A DNA stretch of 60,000 nucleotides from Hydractinia symbiolongicarpus (GCF_029227915.1 NC_079886.1:11183501-11243500), one strand, 5' to 3'. Shown: positions 1 through 14,900, counted from the stretch's first letter. Made by a program: numbers and translations. The notes: generated by a model not told the origin, from the letters alone.

Positions 1-2328
1 TCTGTGAAATTTTGTAAATTCCGTAAAATAAAATTACCTGCTCTGTCAGCATTCCAGTTTAAAAAAAAGTTTTTATTATTATGAAATATCAAACATTTAC
101 AAATATTAAACTTTGTTGCCGGATCTAGCAATAACTACTTCGGATTTCTTCTAGAAAGATAGGTTGATGCTATAATTAGCCATACTTTACGTGTTCACTG
201 CTCCTTTATGATTTCCGTATATAGTATAGTTAAACAATAAATGTCACGCGAGTTCACCAAAAAGAGGTAAAACAAACATGGTAGAATGTAGAAAGACTTT
301 CTTTCCAAACAAAACAAAGCACGTATCAATTAACGGATTATCAAATGAAAATTGAAAATTCAGGTCGATTTACATACTATAATGCGCTGTTCTCGAGGTG
401 ATTGTTGTAGAAAACCATGTGATAAAACGCCGAAGACTGCCTGGTGCTTCAACGAATTAAATGTCGAAAAAAGAGACTTATTGTACAACACAGCACATAC
501 GTGCTGTATTCACACAATTACGCTGATATGCAAATTGACCTCAAGAAATGGTTTTCCTTCGTTAAGTGTAAATGCTTTTTGCACATTGTATGATGAAGTA
601 TTTTCATTTTTGGCGGGAAATACAAGATTAGAAAAGATTGACTGTGTAAACTCATTCGTTTCCAAAAGAAATCAACTTTGTTATTTTTTATCGTGTGAAA
701 GGACGTGTTTTTCAATATTCGTTTAGTCAGGGAACTGTTCCAAAAAATCGAATGGGCACCTGTAGAATGTGAAGATTTTATAGAAGCTTATTCCAAAATG
801 TTATTTTTACGCGTGCGTAGAGAAGAGATACAATACCACCATCATCTTCACTCCCACAGACAAATTTTTAGAGAAGGTAGGGAGCAAAAGGATTAATACG
901 TGTTTATTATTCGTTAATTCTTCTAAAGAAGACAAATATTAATTCAACATAGGATTTTTTTCTTTTAGGTCTTATAGTTAAGTTACTTTTCGTTGACCAG
1001 ACTTTACCACCCGCCTTTAAAACGCCCTGATTGTTTTAACGCCTATAAATATTTTTCAGTGTGAATTGCAAAAAATAGAAGTTTTCTATCTGAACTTTTC
1101 AAAAATTTATTAATAGGGAATGAGTTTGAGAATGCGCATGACTGAAAAGCTGTTTTTAGGACCATCCTCTTTATGACGTGATTACCAAATAGGATGGCGC
1201 AAGAAAAAGTTTAAAAATATCTATTTTGCGCATTATTTATGTCCGCTACCTACTTTTCTGCTTTTTAGGACGTTTTTTTATAAAACTTAGAGCATAATTC
1301 GGTCAGCATAATGAAATCTGTTCGTTAATGAGAGGTGTCCCCTTTTTTAGTGTCTGTCCGTATTCGGGGAAAATACTGTATACCAGGTAAAGCACTTTTG
1401 CTTCTCACCGCTCCCACAATTACCCACACCCTGGAATGAATAGGCTGTACACTGTTATCTTTGCCGACATCTTTAAAAAATTTATAAACCAACTGCTTGA
1501 ATAGGAATCACTTCTAGTTTTTCCCCATATAACTTTATTACTTCCCCCCAAAAAAGCTTGATTGTTTCTTTATATAAATGGAAGCCAGACTTTAGAGAAG
1601 GAAAAATGCCAAGTCACATAAACACGTAATTTGAAACTTGGTAGTACATCCTGTCTGTTTTACCATGTAATTTACCTTCCTGTCTTTATTAATTTGTTTT
1701 ATTAAAATCGCAGGAAAATAATTTTAAAATGTATTTTTAATGTGGTGATAAACGTTATGTATGTTGCTCTAAAAGATTTGACGATTCTTCTCATCTCGCG
1801 CCAATTTTTTTATTCATTCTTTTTTCAGTTTTTAAGGAATTTCTGAGGTTTCTTTACTTGCGTTCCAAATAAAAGTCACTTAAAGTTTGATGACGTGATG
1901 TACTTGAATGAACTCCAGTTGTGTGTAAAAACAAATAGTTAAACACAGGGCAAGTACTTTCTTATCAGCAAAAAAATTATATATATAAATCTAGTGACGA
2001 ACATGAGAAAAAAAATAAGTAGAAGAACGTGACAACACCTCTCTGTTTAACATCAGCCGTGCTGAGGATGACACGCCGATTAGTCTCAACCTAAAGTTCA
2101 AGAGTGGAAGCACGGAATTTATTCGATACTCTCAAATTCTTACCACTCGTCTGTTTATAAACTCGTACCCAACCTTCCCGATGTTTATTTGGGCACAATA
2201 AAACTTTAAAGTGAATTGTCTAAACAGAAACGAGGCTTTCAAAACCTACTTTTGGCATAGTTCTTTTTTGTCTTTCGTTTGTTTGTTGCCCTCCCCCTCC
2301 CCTACTTAAAAAATAATCTGTAAAAATA

Positions 2329-2510
2329 CAACCTCTCTATAGCAAACACTATTAAGACCTCCAAAGAGTGTCCTGTGAGAGGTGTTTACTATGTAGACGT
2401 TTTTGCCAAATATTCCTTCAAGTACCCTTTTTTAGGGTGTAAGGGTATAGTAGTAAAACCCACAGGAATATATGAGTCTGGTTTTGGGCGTGTCCACTAT
2501 AGAGGGTAAG
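2329..2510. mobile_element. Short inverted-repeat element (MITE-like)
   Basis: The left end reads ACCTCTCTATAGCAAACAC and the reverse complement of the right end reads CCCTCTATAGTGGACACG, an imperfect inverted repeat around about 180 bp with no coding capacity. The CTCTATAG plus ACAC arrangement resembles ends of pogo/Tigger-type elements (inference). A clear target duplication was not seen. Confidence 0.4.
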
Positions 2511-3518
2511 TTCTAGGGGTAATGCAAACCGGGAAAATTTTGTAATAAATTCCACCTAATTTGAAACTGAAAAAGCATTTGCGATGCTTTTTCAGTTGAC
2601 AAAAAAAAAAAACTTTCACAAACATTGCAGCATGAAAATATCAAACTTCTTAATTTTAGCTTTTTCAGATTTTGAGGATCAGAATCATGAATGCCACATG
2701 TGTACCTACTTAAAAAAACATACCTCACCTTACTTTATGTCATTTATCCAAAATGCTCAAAGCATTCTACAGCTGAACGTTTTCACACAAAAAACGAAAA
2801 CTGTTGAGTGCGTCATGTTTTCAAGCGCGAGTCACATTACTTGTTTTAATCGTAATCTTTTAGAATTGATTAAAAACCAAATGATTTTATAAATTGTAAA
2901 AACTAACTATTTTTGATAGCCAATAAAAATTTGGTAATATGACAAAAATTTGTTTCCGACATAAAAACAAGAAAAAAAAAAAAGATACAAATTTACAACG
3001 TTAAACAAAAACGAAATTAATTCTTATTTTCTTGCTTTAATTAACCTTAATTAAATTACGTTAACAATAAGTATTGTTTTAAAGGTCGAAATTTTGTTTA
3101 AAAGCGCACTTCGCTTTCAAACAAATTTTTTTATGGATACATGAAACACCTATCACCCATGTTGAGAATACTGTCTTTATTTTCTAAACTGTCATATGAA
3201 AGTATATAAAAGTATAAAGCCACTAAATTTTCTATCTAATAGTTTTATTTTTTGTCATAAAATAATAAACTTGGAAGACGTAAAAAAATTATCGAAAACC
3301 TTTTTGAGTTGCCTCGGTACAGGCATTTAAAGCCAAGTGTATAAAAATCACGCTCGGTTTTAATTTTTAAGATCCAGTAAAAAAGTTAAAAGCTTTCCAA
3401 TAATATAAAAATTAAATATATTGATAAAAAAAACGATCGCGTGTTTCATGTATCCTTAACAACAATAACATAGAAACGGAAAAACAAAAATGGGAAAAAA
3501 CAAATCCGCAAATAACCA

Positions 3519-3655
3519 GCCTAGCAACTAAACAAGCATCTTAGCAACCGATGAGGCAACCTAGCAACCAGATTAGAAACATAGTAACCAAGCAAGCAAC
3601 CTAGCAACCAAATAATCAACCAATAAACCTTAGCAACCAAACAACCTTAAAGCAA
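3519..3655. repeat. Degenerate CTAGCAACCA-type minisatellite
   Basis: About seven imperfect repeats built on the core AGCAACC, with spacing near 18-22 bases (for example CCTAGCAACCAGATTAGAAA). Noncoding and lying beyond the end of TBC1D5. Confidence 0.6.
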
Positions 3656-4452
3656 ACGACACACCCATTAATTAACTTCTTCAAACTTCCAATACAACTG
3701 TCTAATTCTAAAACAGCTTTTTGAAGTAATCTGTTTTTTATACATAGATTACAAAATAGTTGTTGCTAGAGAGTATACTATTCTGTCATTTACATCGTCA
3801 ATACATGGTTACGCTAAACAACCAAAAATTGGAACTAGTTCACACAACTCTCAGCATAACATTCATTTCAAATAAACAAAAATAAACACGGCATGCTAAA
3901 ATAAGGAGATAAATACAAACACAAAAACACAAATGTCAAATTTTTTAATTCAATTTATAGTATATAATTTGATGCGATGTACAAACTGTTTTTATTTCCG
4001 ATGTAATTCCTAAAACTAACATTGAAAAGTATTAAAATAAATTCCTGCGAAAAAATTCAACTCTAAAAAACCGTATTTACAAAAACGTTCTCCACTACAA
4101 AAAGGATAACTTCTGAACAGAATAAAAAAATGAGACTAAGTTTACAGTATCGTGGTCAGTCTACCTTTGGTAAAACTAGCGATGAATACTTGAAATAAAT
4201 CGTAGAGGTCACTGACCAGGGAAAGGAATCTTTAAGTAAATTCGCGTGAAATATTTCAGGGTTAGTCATTCGCAAAAACTAATTTTTTCAAAAAGAATTC
4301 TTAAACTGTCAGATTTGCACACCTCTTTAATCGTGATACTTTCGCAAAATCTTGTATTCTCGCAAAACTTTAAAAATACGTTAAATGTCATTCTAGTAAC
4401 TAATTAATAGAAGCAAGGGAAAAAAATGTCCTTCAGATAAATTCAGTCTGGG

Positions 4453-7400
4453 TCATGTGTCCACAACAAAAGCTGAAAGAGGATCAGCCAAATGTTCACT
4501 AAAGCATAGATTATCCGTGCTTTCTGAATGCCCAGTGACAGTAGAAAGTTCTCCTTTCAGCGAATCGTTTGCAATTAATTTTACGTCACTGTCAGTGACG
4601 TCACTAGATTCCAACGGCACAAATAAGGGTTCTGGATTTGAGTTGTTAACAGTAGTACTGGGATCATAATCCGAGGGAATTTCTTCGCTTTCTACAGGTA
4701 GAGAATTTTTCTTCATACACTCACCCTTTCTTTTTTTTGAAATTTCATTATGATTTTTTTCTTGCGTGGTGGAGTCAGTCTCAAAGTAATTAAAATCCGC
4801 AAGATCTGCTACAGGTGTAGAACTAGTCTCCTTCTCTACTTGTTGCTGGGACAAAGACAGACCAGAGGCTGTTGCAATATGGCGGTCAATATCGTTAAAA
4901 TCCACATCATATTCTTGCACTGTGCTGCGAAAATCTTTTCCATCTTTAAAGATATCTCGAACCTGAAAAAAATGTTGAGCTAACAATATTCTATTCGTGA
5001 TCTTCCCTGGGTCGGGCAGCGTAATTTCAACGAAAAAAATTAACGTTTACGTCATTCAAAACAGCATCTTCCAGTGTTTCAATACCGCTTTTTGGCTATA
5101 TTTTTCACAAGTATGGTACTTACTAAGTTCCCACATGTAACTATTAGACACCTGCCAAATGTTAGGTCCCATTTCTTCCAGAGTTTTATGTGTTAGTTAT
5201 GATATTATGGTTTTGGTGCCAAGTTTGGAGATATGGAGGAAGAGGAGGAGGAGGGTGGAAGTGAAATCAGAAACATTTCCTGGTTATTATGTGTTCGCAA
5301 ACTCCCGTACCTTATAGGGTTAAAAAACGGATCCTTTTACAAATAAATGGATTCTGTATAAGGTTTTTCTGTAGTTTTTTCATGTAAACAGAGAAGGAAA
5401 CTTAGCGTCAAATCTTTATGCAGCGTCGTTGTAACAACTAGTCGTTAGCCCGTGGAAAAATCCACGGGTTCGCCCGTCCTTTTTATACCGCATTGCGTGC
5501 GTCTCGCTGCCTGCGCAGCTAAGCTACCATTTTGCGTGACAGACAGACAGACGGACGGACGGGCAGACGTATACGAAAATATAAAATAGATGGTAGGAAT
5601 AACGTTTTGAAATGAAATAGAAACACTTTTTATAACAGTGAAACTCGTGAAAATTGATGGAAATACCCTTGACTTCTTTAAAACTTAAAAACGGTTAAAA
5701 AATAAGGTTATGAGGGAGTGTAGCTATTTTCTTATTCGGATAGTTTTTTAAATCCTTTTTCTAATATTGTAAAAAGTTTTAATTTTGTTTTTAAATAAAC
5801 GTTGCTATTAAAGCCAGTACCTCATGCCACGTGGCCCAGTTAACGACGCAATCAGACATTCAAAGCAACAACAAATTACTTTTAACAATCCACGCGTCTT
5901 TGCATATGAAATAACATATTTAATCCAGTTTTCAAAAAAATAAAATTGTAACAATTCGCACTGTTGAAACTTTCGGTGGAACAAAGTTAGATGATATTTA
6001 AACAGATAGCGTACGAGCTGGAAATATATTGTAAAATGTAGAAAAAAAAATTCTAAATGGGAATGACTTTAAAAAACAGGACACTTGCACTTAAGACATA
6101 TATGAAGGAAAATTGAGAAAAAAACGGTAGTGGCAAACCTGTTTTAAACCTGTTAAACTGAGTATCCCAACTTCATCGGAAAATTTTTCTTCTTTTAGCA
6201 AGCGGTCTTGTAATAAGTCTAAAAGAGAATACGACCAATGCGACGATAAAAATCATTAAACGCTACGAAGGAGAGTGATTTGATAAAACAGGCTCCCGCG
6301 GTTATCTGTTTTCTTGTAACATATGCTCTGGTGGTTTCCAGAACTGCATAACTGACTGGGTCTTAACAAAATTTGTTATGGATAACAAAAAACAAGCTAA
6401 ATATGGCGACGTCAAAAACTTGATTTTTCGTCACCATGATACAGTTTAAGGACAAAATTGGCCCAAAAATTAAAATTGACATAAAAATGTTGCATTATGT
6501 CATCTACATAAAGTAGATCTAAAAAATTTGGAATCCATTTTTTATTCTATTTTATTCTATCTTATAACGTATTTAGGTACTTTTTTGTCTTTACTTATCA
6601 TTTACTATGATTTATTCTTGTTTTATGGGTACTCTTCATCAGTCGGCGCCTGTGTTAAGTTTCGTATATTCATCGTATATTTCGTATATCCATAAGTATT
6701 TATTATACCTACCGTACACTATGTTTAAAAAGTAAAATTTGAATACAGCTGAAATAATAAGAAACAAGCACCAACACACACCTTTATCATGAAATTTTCG
6801 CGTGCGAATCTTATTTTTTTCGCGCAAATCTATTTTTTTCACAGAAACGCTGCGCGAACAAATGGTTAAGCGATAGTACTAAAATTTCGTGCATTTGGAT
6901 GCGCTAGAATCTGATGTGCGCGTTATATTTCTTTTCAGAAGATACACAAAAGTTACGATTGCGCAAAGTAAAAAAAAAATGACGAGATTTGAAAATCCGT
7001 ATTACCTGTTATCACATAATATTAATTCACAGAGATTATAAATAAACACAATATTAACAGTGCTTTTGTTGGTAAAAATTCAACTCTGATAATGCTTTTA
7101 AACACTATGCATGATCTGTTGAAAATTGTAATTTTCTAAGCACGCGCGAATATTTCATAAATTAAGGCATATATACTTTTTTTTCCTGCAGGAAAAGTAA
7201 AAACAATTTTAATGAATTAAAAACGTTTGTCTCACTTAAATACAGGTCCATCTTTCCTCCACAGTACGCACATAAAGACTGCATCATATCCAGTTCAGAC
7301 TTTAACTCACTCACTTGTTTTTGCAGTCGAGAATGATCCTAAAACAAGTTTTTTAAAGAAAATTATAACGAAAATCTTTTGTATGTACTATGGTTAGCTT

Positions 7401-8905
7401 ATTAATGTAGTGGTGACCTGATGAAGCAAGAAATAAACCATAACACAAGTAACAACGTTTAAAGTTAAAAGCTCTGTGAAGGAGACTCTCGTTTAAAATA
7501 TGTGTATGGAAGTGCTTGTAACATAGATTGGTAAAAAATTGATTTAATGTCACAAAAAAATTTCACGTGGCTCTAACTAAATAAAAGAATTAATTTGGTT
7601 CGAAATTGACAGCTGTTAAAATTCACGAATTTCATGATTATGCTAAAATTTCATACAAATTGGTAGCCATCACACATAGGTTGAGATTTCTCATCAGGCG
7701 CTCCTTTATGAGTAAAAACAGCATTATACATATGTGTTTGATTAGTACACAAGGAAAGTGAATATTACTGAAAAAAAGCACTTTTAACAATGATGCTTTG
7801 TTCAAGGTAAACAAATTAAATTAAATTTACGAACTTCCGCCAATGCATTAACATCCAAATCTCCACCACGATGTCTATGCAAAGTTGTTCGTATGGGATT
7901 TGAAATGCGATTAATAATTTGCGTAGGAGACCCCACTTTGGTTTTAAGATTTGAAATTTGGGAGGCCACTGATGTTTTCGTGTTTCTTTCCGTTGACTTA
8001 CTTTCTAAAGTAAAAGAAAAGCACACAAGGGTATATGAAAAGAGAGAGTGAGTCTAATCAAACACGCATGACGGATTCATTTTTTTTTTGTGAAACTTTG
8101 AAAAAACATAAACCTGAAAAATCTGTTTTTGCTTCCACGTTTGTTGGGCCGTCTGTGTAAAATTGACTTTTATTGACAGATGCGGCCAAGCTCCCAGAAC
8201 GTTTTGAACTATGTTGAACTGGATGCGAGCCTGAACCAAGTGCATTAGCATACTAAAATATGTCACACAAATTATTTTAAAAACATAACAGAAAAAGTTT
8301 AGTCAGGAATGATTAGAAGAATAGTATATCCTTAACTCCCTCAGTTTCAAAAACTCAAACGCTAGTCAAGAAAAATGATTTCATGTAACACTTCAACATA
8401 TACCATTTGTTCTTTTGTTTCACCAAGTCGGTTACGTACAGGGTGGACAGGCCTAGGTGGTTTTGAGCGATGATTTGGACTTGATTTATGCACAGTGTGT
8501 GGATGGGATGTAGACTGCGGCTAAATAGAGCAGCAAATTTCAGTTAGATAGTTCTATGGTTATTAATATTTAATCAACATGGTGAAGAAAGGATAAAATC
8601 ACACCTTTATTTACGCATGAGAAGTTCAAATACACGTTTTAAAAAAAATGAGAACGAAAAAAGCTTGAAACAACTACATAAATTTAACATTATTGGCCAG
8701 CCCCAGTTTCTCTATATAGAACACTTGAGTGCCACTTAGACGTAGGAAGAATATTGATCTTCCCACAAACGATAAATTTTTAGTTGCAACGCACTAACCT
8801 TACTATTCTTCAAAAAAATTGCCCGTTTGAGAATGTATTTAGTATCTGTATTTGCAGGATATTTCATCAAATACGTTAAACAGTGGTTAAAATCGTTTTG
8901 TAACA
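4453..8905 (-). CDS. TBC1D5: TBC1D5 exons 16-22, C-terminal half
   Basis: Exon 16 completes the TBC fold (CLTYLMKYPANTDTKYILKR). Exons 17-19 are low-complexity and Ser/Pro/basic-rich, as in vertebrates. Exon 20 has a short coiled coil followed by CAYCGGKMD, matching the vertebrate CKYCAKVMD. Exon 21 (6139-6218) ends SLTGLKQ and joins VRDIFKDG in the last exon, like vertebrate LAGLKQIKDILKG. The 169-residue last exon is acidic and ends in VVDT before TGA at 4453-4455. It contains DVDFNDID, a possible second F-x-x-I ATG8-binding motif; the vertebrate C-terminal FTIV motif is not recognisable. Confidence 0.85.
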
Positions 8906-11900
8906 CTAAAAACAACGTATAAAAATACAAAAATAAACTTGCTTTTCAACAAGTTTAAGAACAAGTAATTTTAAAAAATACTATCCATTTGTAGAGGTGT
9001 TTTGGTATGACAAAAAGTTTCCAGATAAACCAAACTTCACAAGAATATCAAGAAAAAAACTTTAGAAAACCAACCCAATTATATTAATTTAAAATTGTTA
9101 CTTACAGACACCTCTCAAATTGATTAACATGGCTAGATATACAAAATCAACAAGATCCAACGACATGCCATCAGCAAACAATGCATCCCATAAAATTAAA
9201 AGTCTATTTAAGGAGAATTCCCGACCAAACAACAATCGAATCCATCGTCTGAATAGAATAGAAACAAAATCATATATCATACACATGGAAAATCATGCGA
9301 AGGCATACAAATGAAAATTCAGAACTACAGAAACAACAACAACGAAAACGACGACAACAACGTCAACAACAACAACGACAAAAATAACAACAAAAAAACA
9401 AAAACAAAAACAACAACAACAACAATGTCAACAACAACAAAAACAACAACAACAACAACAATAACGACAACAATAACAATAACAAAAACAACAACAACAA
9501 CAACAACAACAAAAACAAAAATAATAAAAACGACAACGACAACGACGAAATCAACAACGAAAACACCACCACCAACAACAACAACAACAAAAACATGACA
9601 ACAATAACAACAACAAAAACAACAACAATGCTAGATGAACTTACATTCCATATAATTGTGGCGTGATATCAATTTTTTGCAAATGATCACTAAGAGCCGC
9701 GTCATATCGTTTTAGCATGTAGTTCTGGATACGGTTCAGTTTTTTTGATATAGCTGTAATCTAAAAAAAGATGAAAAATTGAACATATATTTGACTCATA
9801 TATGTTAAAAGAAAGAAGCATGCATTACCATTTGGTTGTCATTTGGCTTTTGAAACATCCTTCTATCAGTTGGTACCTAGTAAACAAAATGAAAAGCTCA
9901 CGACTACAATTTCTCACTAAAAACGAATAACAAACACGAGGGATTACACTTTTAATATCATACTAGATAAAAATGATAATTCAGGAATAGGAAAGACAGT
10001 TGCTCAAAATATGGTTACATTGCTGCTAATTGTTAAGTTTTTTTAAGATATAACATACACTTTGCTGTTGTGATGCTTGTTGATTCTGAGATAGGTTTGT
10101 AAACCATGGTTCGATAACATCCATTATGTTTTGAAATAAAGAGCTGAAAAACATTTTTATATTATATATAAGCATAGGTATATAACAAGCAGCCTTTTAG
10201 TTCATGTCGGCGCTCAGCAATTGCCAAAGCAAATGTTAACATGTTAACTAATCAGGCAAGCAAATAGCATTTCGTATGAGAAAATTTTTGCTGACTTGAA
10301 ATAAATTGAAATAGAAGGGTTGTACAAGTATTTTAATGAAAGAAGGTAATTTCTAAAGTTTCTTAAAAAACTGCTTTAAACTCGAATTCTTTCTAAAAGA
10401 AACAATTATTAGCATTACAAATAACCATTACCATTACTATTTTTGATAAGATGTACAAACACATTGAATTGTAAGAAGTTTCATTCGCTTTTCTTTGAAC
10501 AACAAACATGCAAGTGATTACCATTTTTACCTAGCAACAGATTTACCATCCCACTCAATTTAGCACTTAAACACTGCCTTCTCCAAGAACGATTTTAAAA
10601 TTACAACTGAAAAAACTGAAATAATATTTTAACTTACTACGCATCATGCTCAATAAATGAAATATCAAGAATGCTGGTTATGGTTTCACTAAAATGAAAT
10701 TTCTAAGTTTAGGTTGACATGAAAATTACACCAATGTCATTCTTGATCAAATAAGTACTTATTCTACTTTACATTTCGCAATGAAAACTTGTTGTAAAAG
10801 AGCAGGTGTTTTTATTTTATTGTCTTTTATATGGCTTATATACACAGAGGAAAATCCTCTTATTAAAATTATTTGAATTTTTAAGGTCTTTAAGCCTCCA
10901 ATATGTTTAAAGAAAAATCTGAAAAAAGTTGTTAATAAAAATCAACCTCCTATACTAATACGCCTATTTTGTCAGTTCAAAATGGCTGTACCCTGCTTTT
11001 TTTCTACACTTAGAGTTAATCAGTGCTAGAGATGCACGAAATAACCCTGTGGAGTTACACAGGTCATCAGTGTGTGGTTAAAATGGTTGTGTGCACCGTT
11101 ATTTCGAAACCGTGGATTTTCAAATGGGTTAACGGCCATTTATTAAATAGGAAATTGAACTTGGCTATATTATATACCTCAACTTCTCTGTGCAATCTTT
11201 AACTGCAAGGCTGTTTGTCATCATAACATATACAAGATTAGCCAATAATTCATGCATACCCTGAGAACATAAAAATAATTTGCAGATAAGCCATTGAGAA
11301 AATTCAATTATCTAGGGTGTCTATTAACAATTTCTTAGATTTCAAATTTTTTTCAGGTTTACTATAATTTTATGCAAAATTTTAAGGTTACAAAGCACAC
11401 AGACACACATACAAAATACAGAAGTAAACAATAAGGCAAAATACCCCAAAATTGAGGTGCTAAACATGTAAACCTATTGGAAATTATTTATTTAAAAAAA
11501 GGGGAAACATAATTACCACAAGGCATCTAGGCGGAAATGTTTTTTGAAATATTTCATAATTTAAGGTGTGTCTCAAGAAAGTAATGGGTATTTATGGTTT
11601 TTAGGGACGCCTAGTCTAATTTCAACGTTTTCATAGTCTGGCATCCTAACCTTTAAATAGATAAGTCCTGTTGACAAACGTCAGAAATATGGTGTGGTAT
11701 AAAAATGTGGTATAAAGGATGAAAAAAAAGATTTGCTGACATCACCAATTTTCTGTATGACATTGACACATTTCCAAAAATTAGTAATTGTGATTTGTTT
11801 GTTTTGTTACTAGGATGGATACAAACTTTTGAGACAGTGCTAATTTTTGGTGGCCAAAGTGCTCAAAATGTGCAATAACAATAATTCAAAAATCATAAAC

Positions 11901-14900
11901 TTTTAGAACCACATTTGCTAACACCATTTCCATGGCAACTCGAAAGATGGGAGTATAAAAAAAAATATTTATAATGGAAAAGTTAAGTTAATTGGTGGGT
12001 TGAGAGTGGTTATCAATAGACTTGACCAGACCTGAACTTATTAGAAAAATGATGTCATTAATTTGTTGAGACAGGAAACCTGAAACTTAAGTCCCTATTT
12101 GTCCAGTCCTCCCATCAATTGTTCTTCTACAAGTGCTCAAGTCAACTATTTATCCATGTTGCTACATAAAATTTAATTTACACCACTAAGACAACTTATC
12201 CACTTTGTTGCAATGAACACGAAATTTCTTGTTTTCGCAACTGCAGTTAAATAGCAAAGAACTAATATACTAAAAATTAGTTTTAAAATTATTTTAAAAG
12301 GTTTTATATATAAAATTTATATAAGAATAAAAACAAATATAAGATAGTTGGCAAGAGATCTTATTTTGCGTAAAAAAAGACTTCAGGAGATAGGTAAAAA
12401 TAAGTAAAACTTATTTTTAGAGGAGCATGGTGTATGCTAGTTCCTAAAAATCACCGCACCTGTTTATAGGAGACTTGAGGATGCTCTCTAGCATAACAAA
12501 ACAGCACGTGAAGAATAATCGATCTAAAGAGAACATGGTTATTTACAACATACCATTTACTTAAGGAAAAAATGATTTGTGGTAGAAAATCATTGTTTCT
12601 TTCTCAAGCGTTTTTTTCTTGCTTAAGGTAAGTCCCTGCTAGAAACTGTTTTTAATCAATATTGTCTCAAAATTTTGTCTGGGATAGTTTATTTCTGCTA
12701 AAACTTAAAACTACCTGCGAAAATTAATCCCTAAAATTTAGCAGTGAAATGAATATGAACAGGATACCACAAGAGAGATAAACTTAACATTATAACATTT
12801 TGTAAAATCAACTGAAGGAGAAATTTCCGGAGAATTCGTCAACGTAGAGGTTTAATAATTTTAACATTCTTTAGGTTCCATGCTTATAGCTATTTCTTCC
12901 TTCTTTTAGACAGTATATCCAATACATTATCCTTCTGACCCGTAATATATGAGGACTGCGGTAAGTGAATGACAGATAATTGGTTGGCAGTACTGTATTT
13001 AAAGTGTGCTAGAGTATTATGAAAACTAACGCATTAAATTTAGTCCTTTATCAACTAAATTTTATTCTCTTTATAAGGCCAGACATAAGAAAATACCTTA
13101 CCTTATTGCAGCAGTTTCTACTATTAAACGTGTTTATTCAAAGCATAAGTTGCAGGTTATTTTAACACAAAAACAAAATTTCACAATGTTTTAGGTGTCA
13201 TTTCAACAACCTATACTTGAATCCAATAGATTAGTTTTTAATTAACAGAATGATACTTACTTTACATTTTCTTGTTTAAAAAACTCAATTTCAGGACATC
13301 TAAATGGAAGGTCAAATCGTAATTATTAATGGTCAAATTTTTATCTTACGATATGTGTTAAAAAAGAAAAAGTGGACTTTTAAAACTGAAAGAGACTTAC
13401 AATCGATCAATATCTTGCATAATGGTTGAACGCAACTCATTATCTTGAAAATATTTATGCCATATGCTCTAAAATTAAACAACACAATTAAATAAATAAC
13501 CAATTATAATTCCCTTACACTCCATAAAATCAAATTCCCTTACACTCCATAAAATTAAATTCCCTTACACTCCATAAAATCAAATTCCCTTACACTCCAT
13601 AAAATCAAATTCCCTTACACTCCATAAATCAAATTCCCTTACACTCTATAAAATCAAATTCCCTTACACTCTATAAAATCAAATTCCCTTACACTCTATA
13701 AAATCAAATTTCCTTACACTCTATAAAATCAAATTTCCTTACACTCTATAAAATCAAATTCCCTTACACTCTATAAAATCAAATTTCCTTACACTCTATA
13801 AAATCAAATTTCCTTACACTCTATAAAATCAAATTCCCTTACACTCTATAAAATCAAATTTCCTTACACTCTATAAAATCAAATTCCCTTACACTCCATA
13901 AAATCAAATTCCCTTACACTCTATAAAATCAAATTCCCTTACACTCTATAAAATCAAATTCCCTTACACTCCATAAAATCAAATTCCCTTACACTCTATA
14001 AAATCAAATTCCCTTACACTCTATAAAATCAAATTCCCTTACACTCCATAAAATCAAATTCCCTTACACTCTATAAAATCAAATTCCCTTACACTCTATA
14101 AAATCAAATTCCCTTACACTCCATAAAATCAAATTCCCTTACACTCTATAAAATCAAATTCCCTTACACTCTATAAAATCAAATTCCCTTACACTCCATA
14201 AAATCAAATTCCCTTACACTCTATAAAATCAAATTCCCTTACACTCTATAAAATCAAATTCCCTTACACTCTATAAAATCAAATTCCCTTACACTCTATA
14301 AAATCAAATTCCCTTACACTCTATAAAATCAAATTTCCTTACACTCCATAAAATCAAATTCCCTTACACTCCATAAAATCAAATTCCCTTACACTCCATA
14401 AAATCAAATTCCCTTACACTCTATAAAATCAAATTCCCTTACACTCCATAAAATCAAATTCCCTTACACTCCATAAAATCAAATTCCCTTACACTCTATA
14501 AAATCAAATTCCCTTACACTCCATAAAATCAAATTCCCTTACACTCCATAAAATCAAATTCCCTTACACTCCATAAAATCAAATTCCCTTACACTCTATA
14601 AAATCAAATTCCCTTACACTCCATAAAATCAAATTCCCTTACACTCTATAAAATCAATGTCAGCAACATTCAAATTGATTGTAATTATTCAACCACATAA
14701 ATTTGTATTCCTAAGGGGCTGTTCAATAATTACGTAACACCCAAATTCCCTATTTTTTACAACATTTTTTACAGGAAAAGATATAACAATGCCATTTATT
14801 TAGCACACAAGATGACATTTTTGGTACTTTTGCGTAAGTCCAGGGACAAGAAAGAAAATCAAGATGTAGATTATACACTAAAATAACTAAAAACATCCGT

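Larger units (their letters stand above)
1..4452. other. Region downstream of TBC1D5, no recognised gene
   Basis: AT-rich sequence. A 124-codon plus frame at 352-726 (eight or more cysteines, no recognised domain) and an overlapping 63-codon frame at 705-896 are the only longer open frames and are not convincing genes. A short inverted-repeat element near 2.3-2.5 kb and a degenerate CAACC-type minisatellite at 3.5 kb are listed separately. Confidence 0.5.

Noticed and set aside
352-896. Two overlapping plus frames of 124 and 63 codons
   Set aside because: No domain, no promoter or splice support, and they overlap in different frames.
7831-7852. Extension of TBC1D5 exon 19 to the GTAAAT donor
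   Set aside because: It leaves exon 20 out of phase; kept only as an alternative if an extra small exon exists in 7340-7830.
9311-9598. Thr/Asn-rich frame on plus and Leu-rich frame on minus
   Set aside because: Both are translations of the (CAA)n microsatellite in a TBC1D5 intron.
13508-14656. Possible CRISPR-like array
   Set aside because: Units are contiguous 25-mers with no spacers, in a eukaryotic intron.
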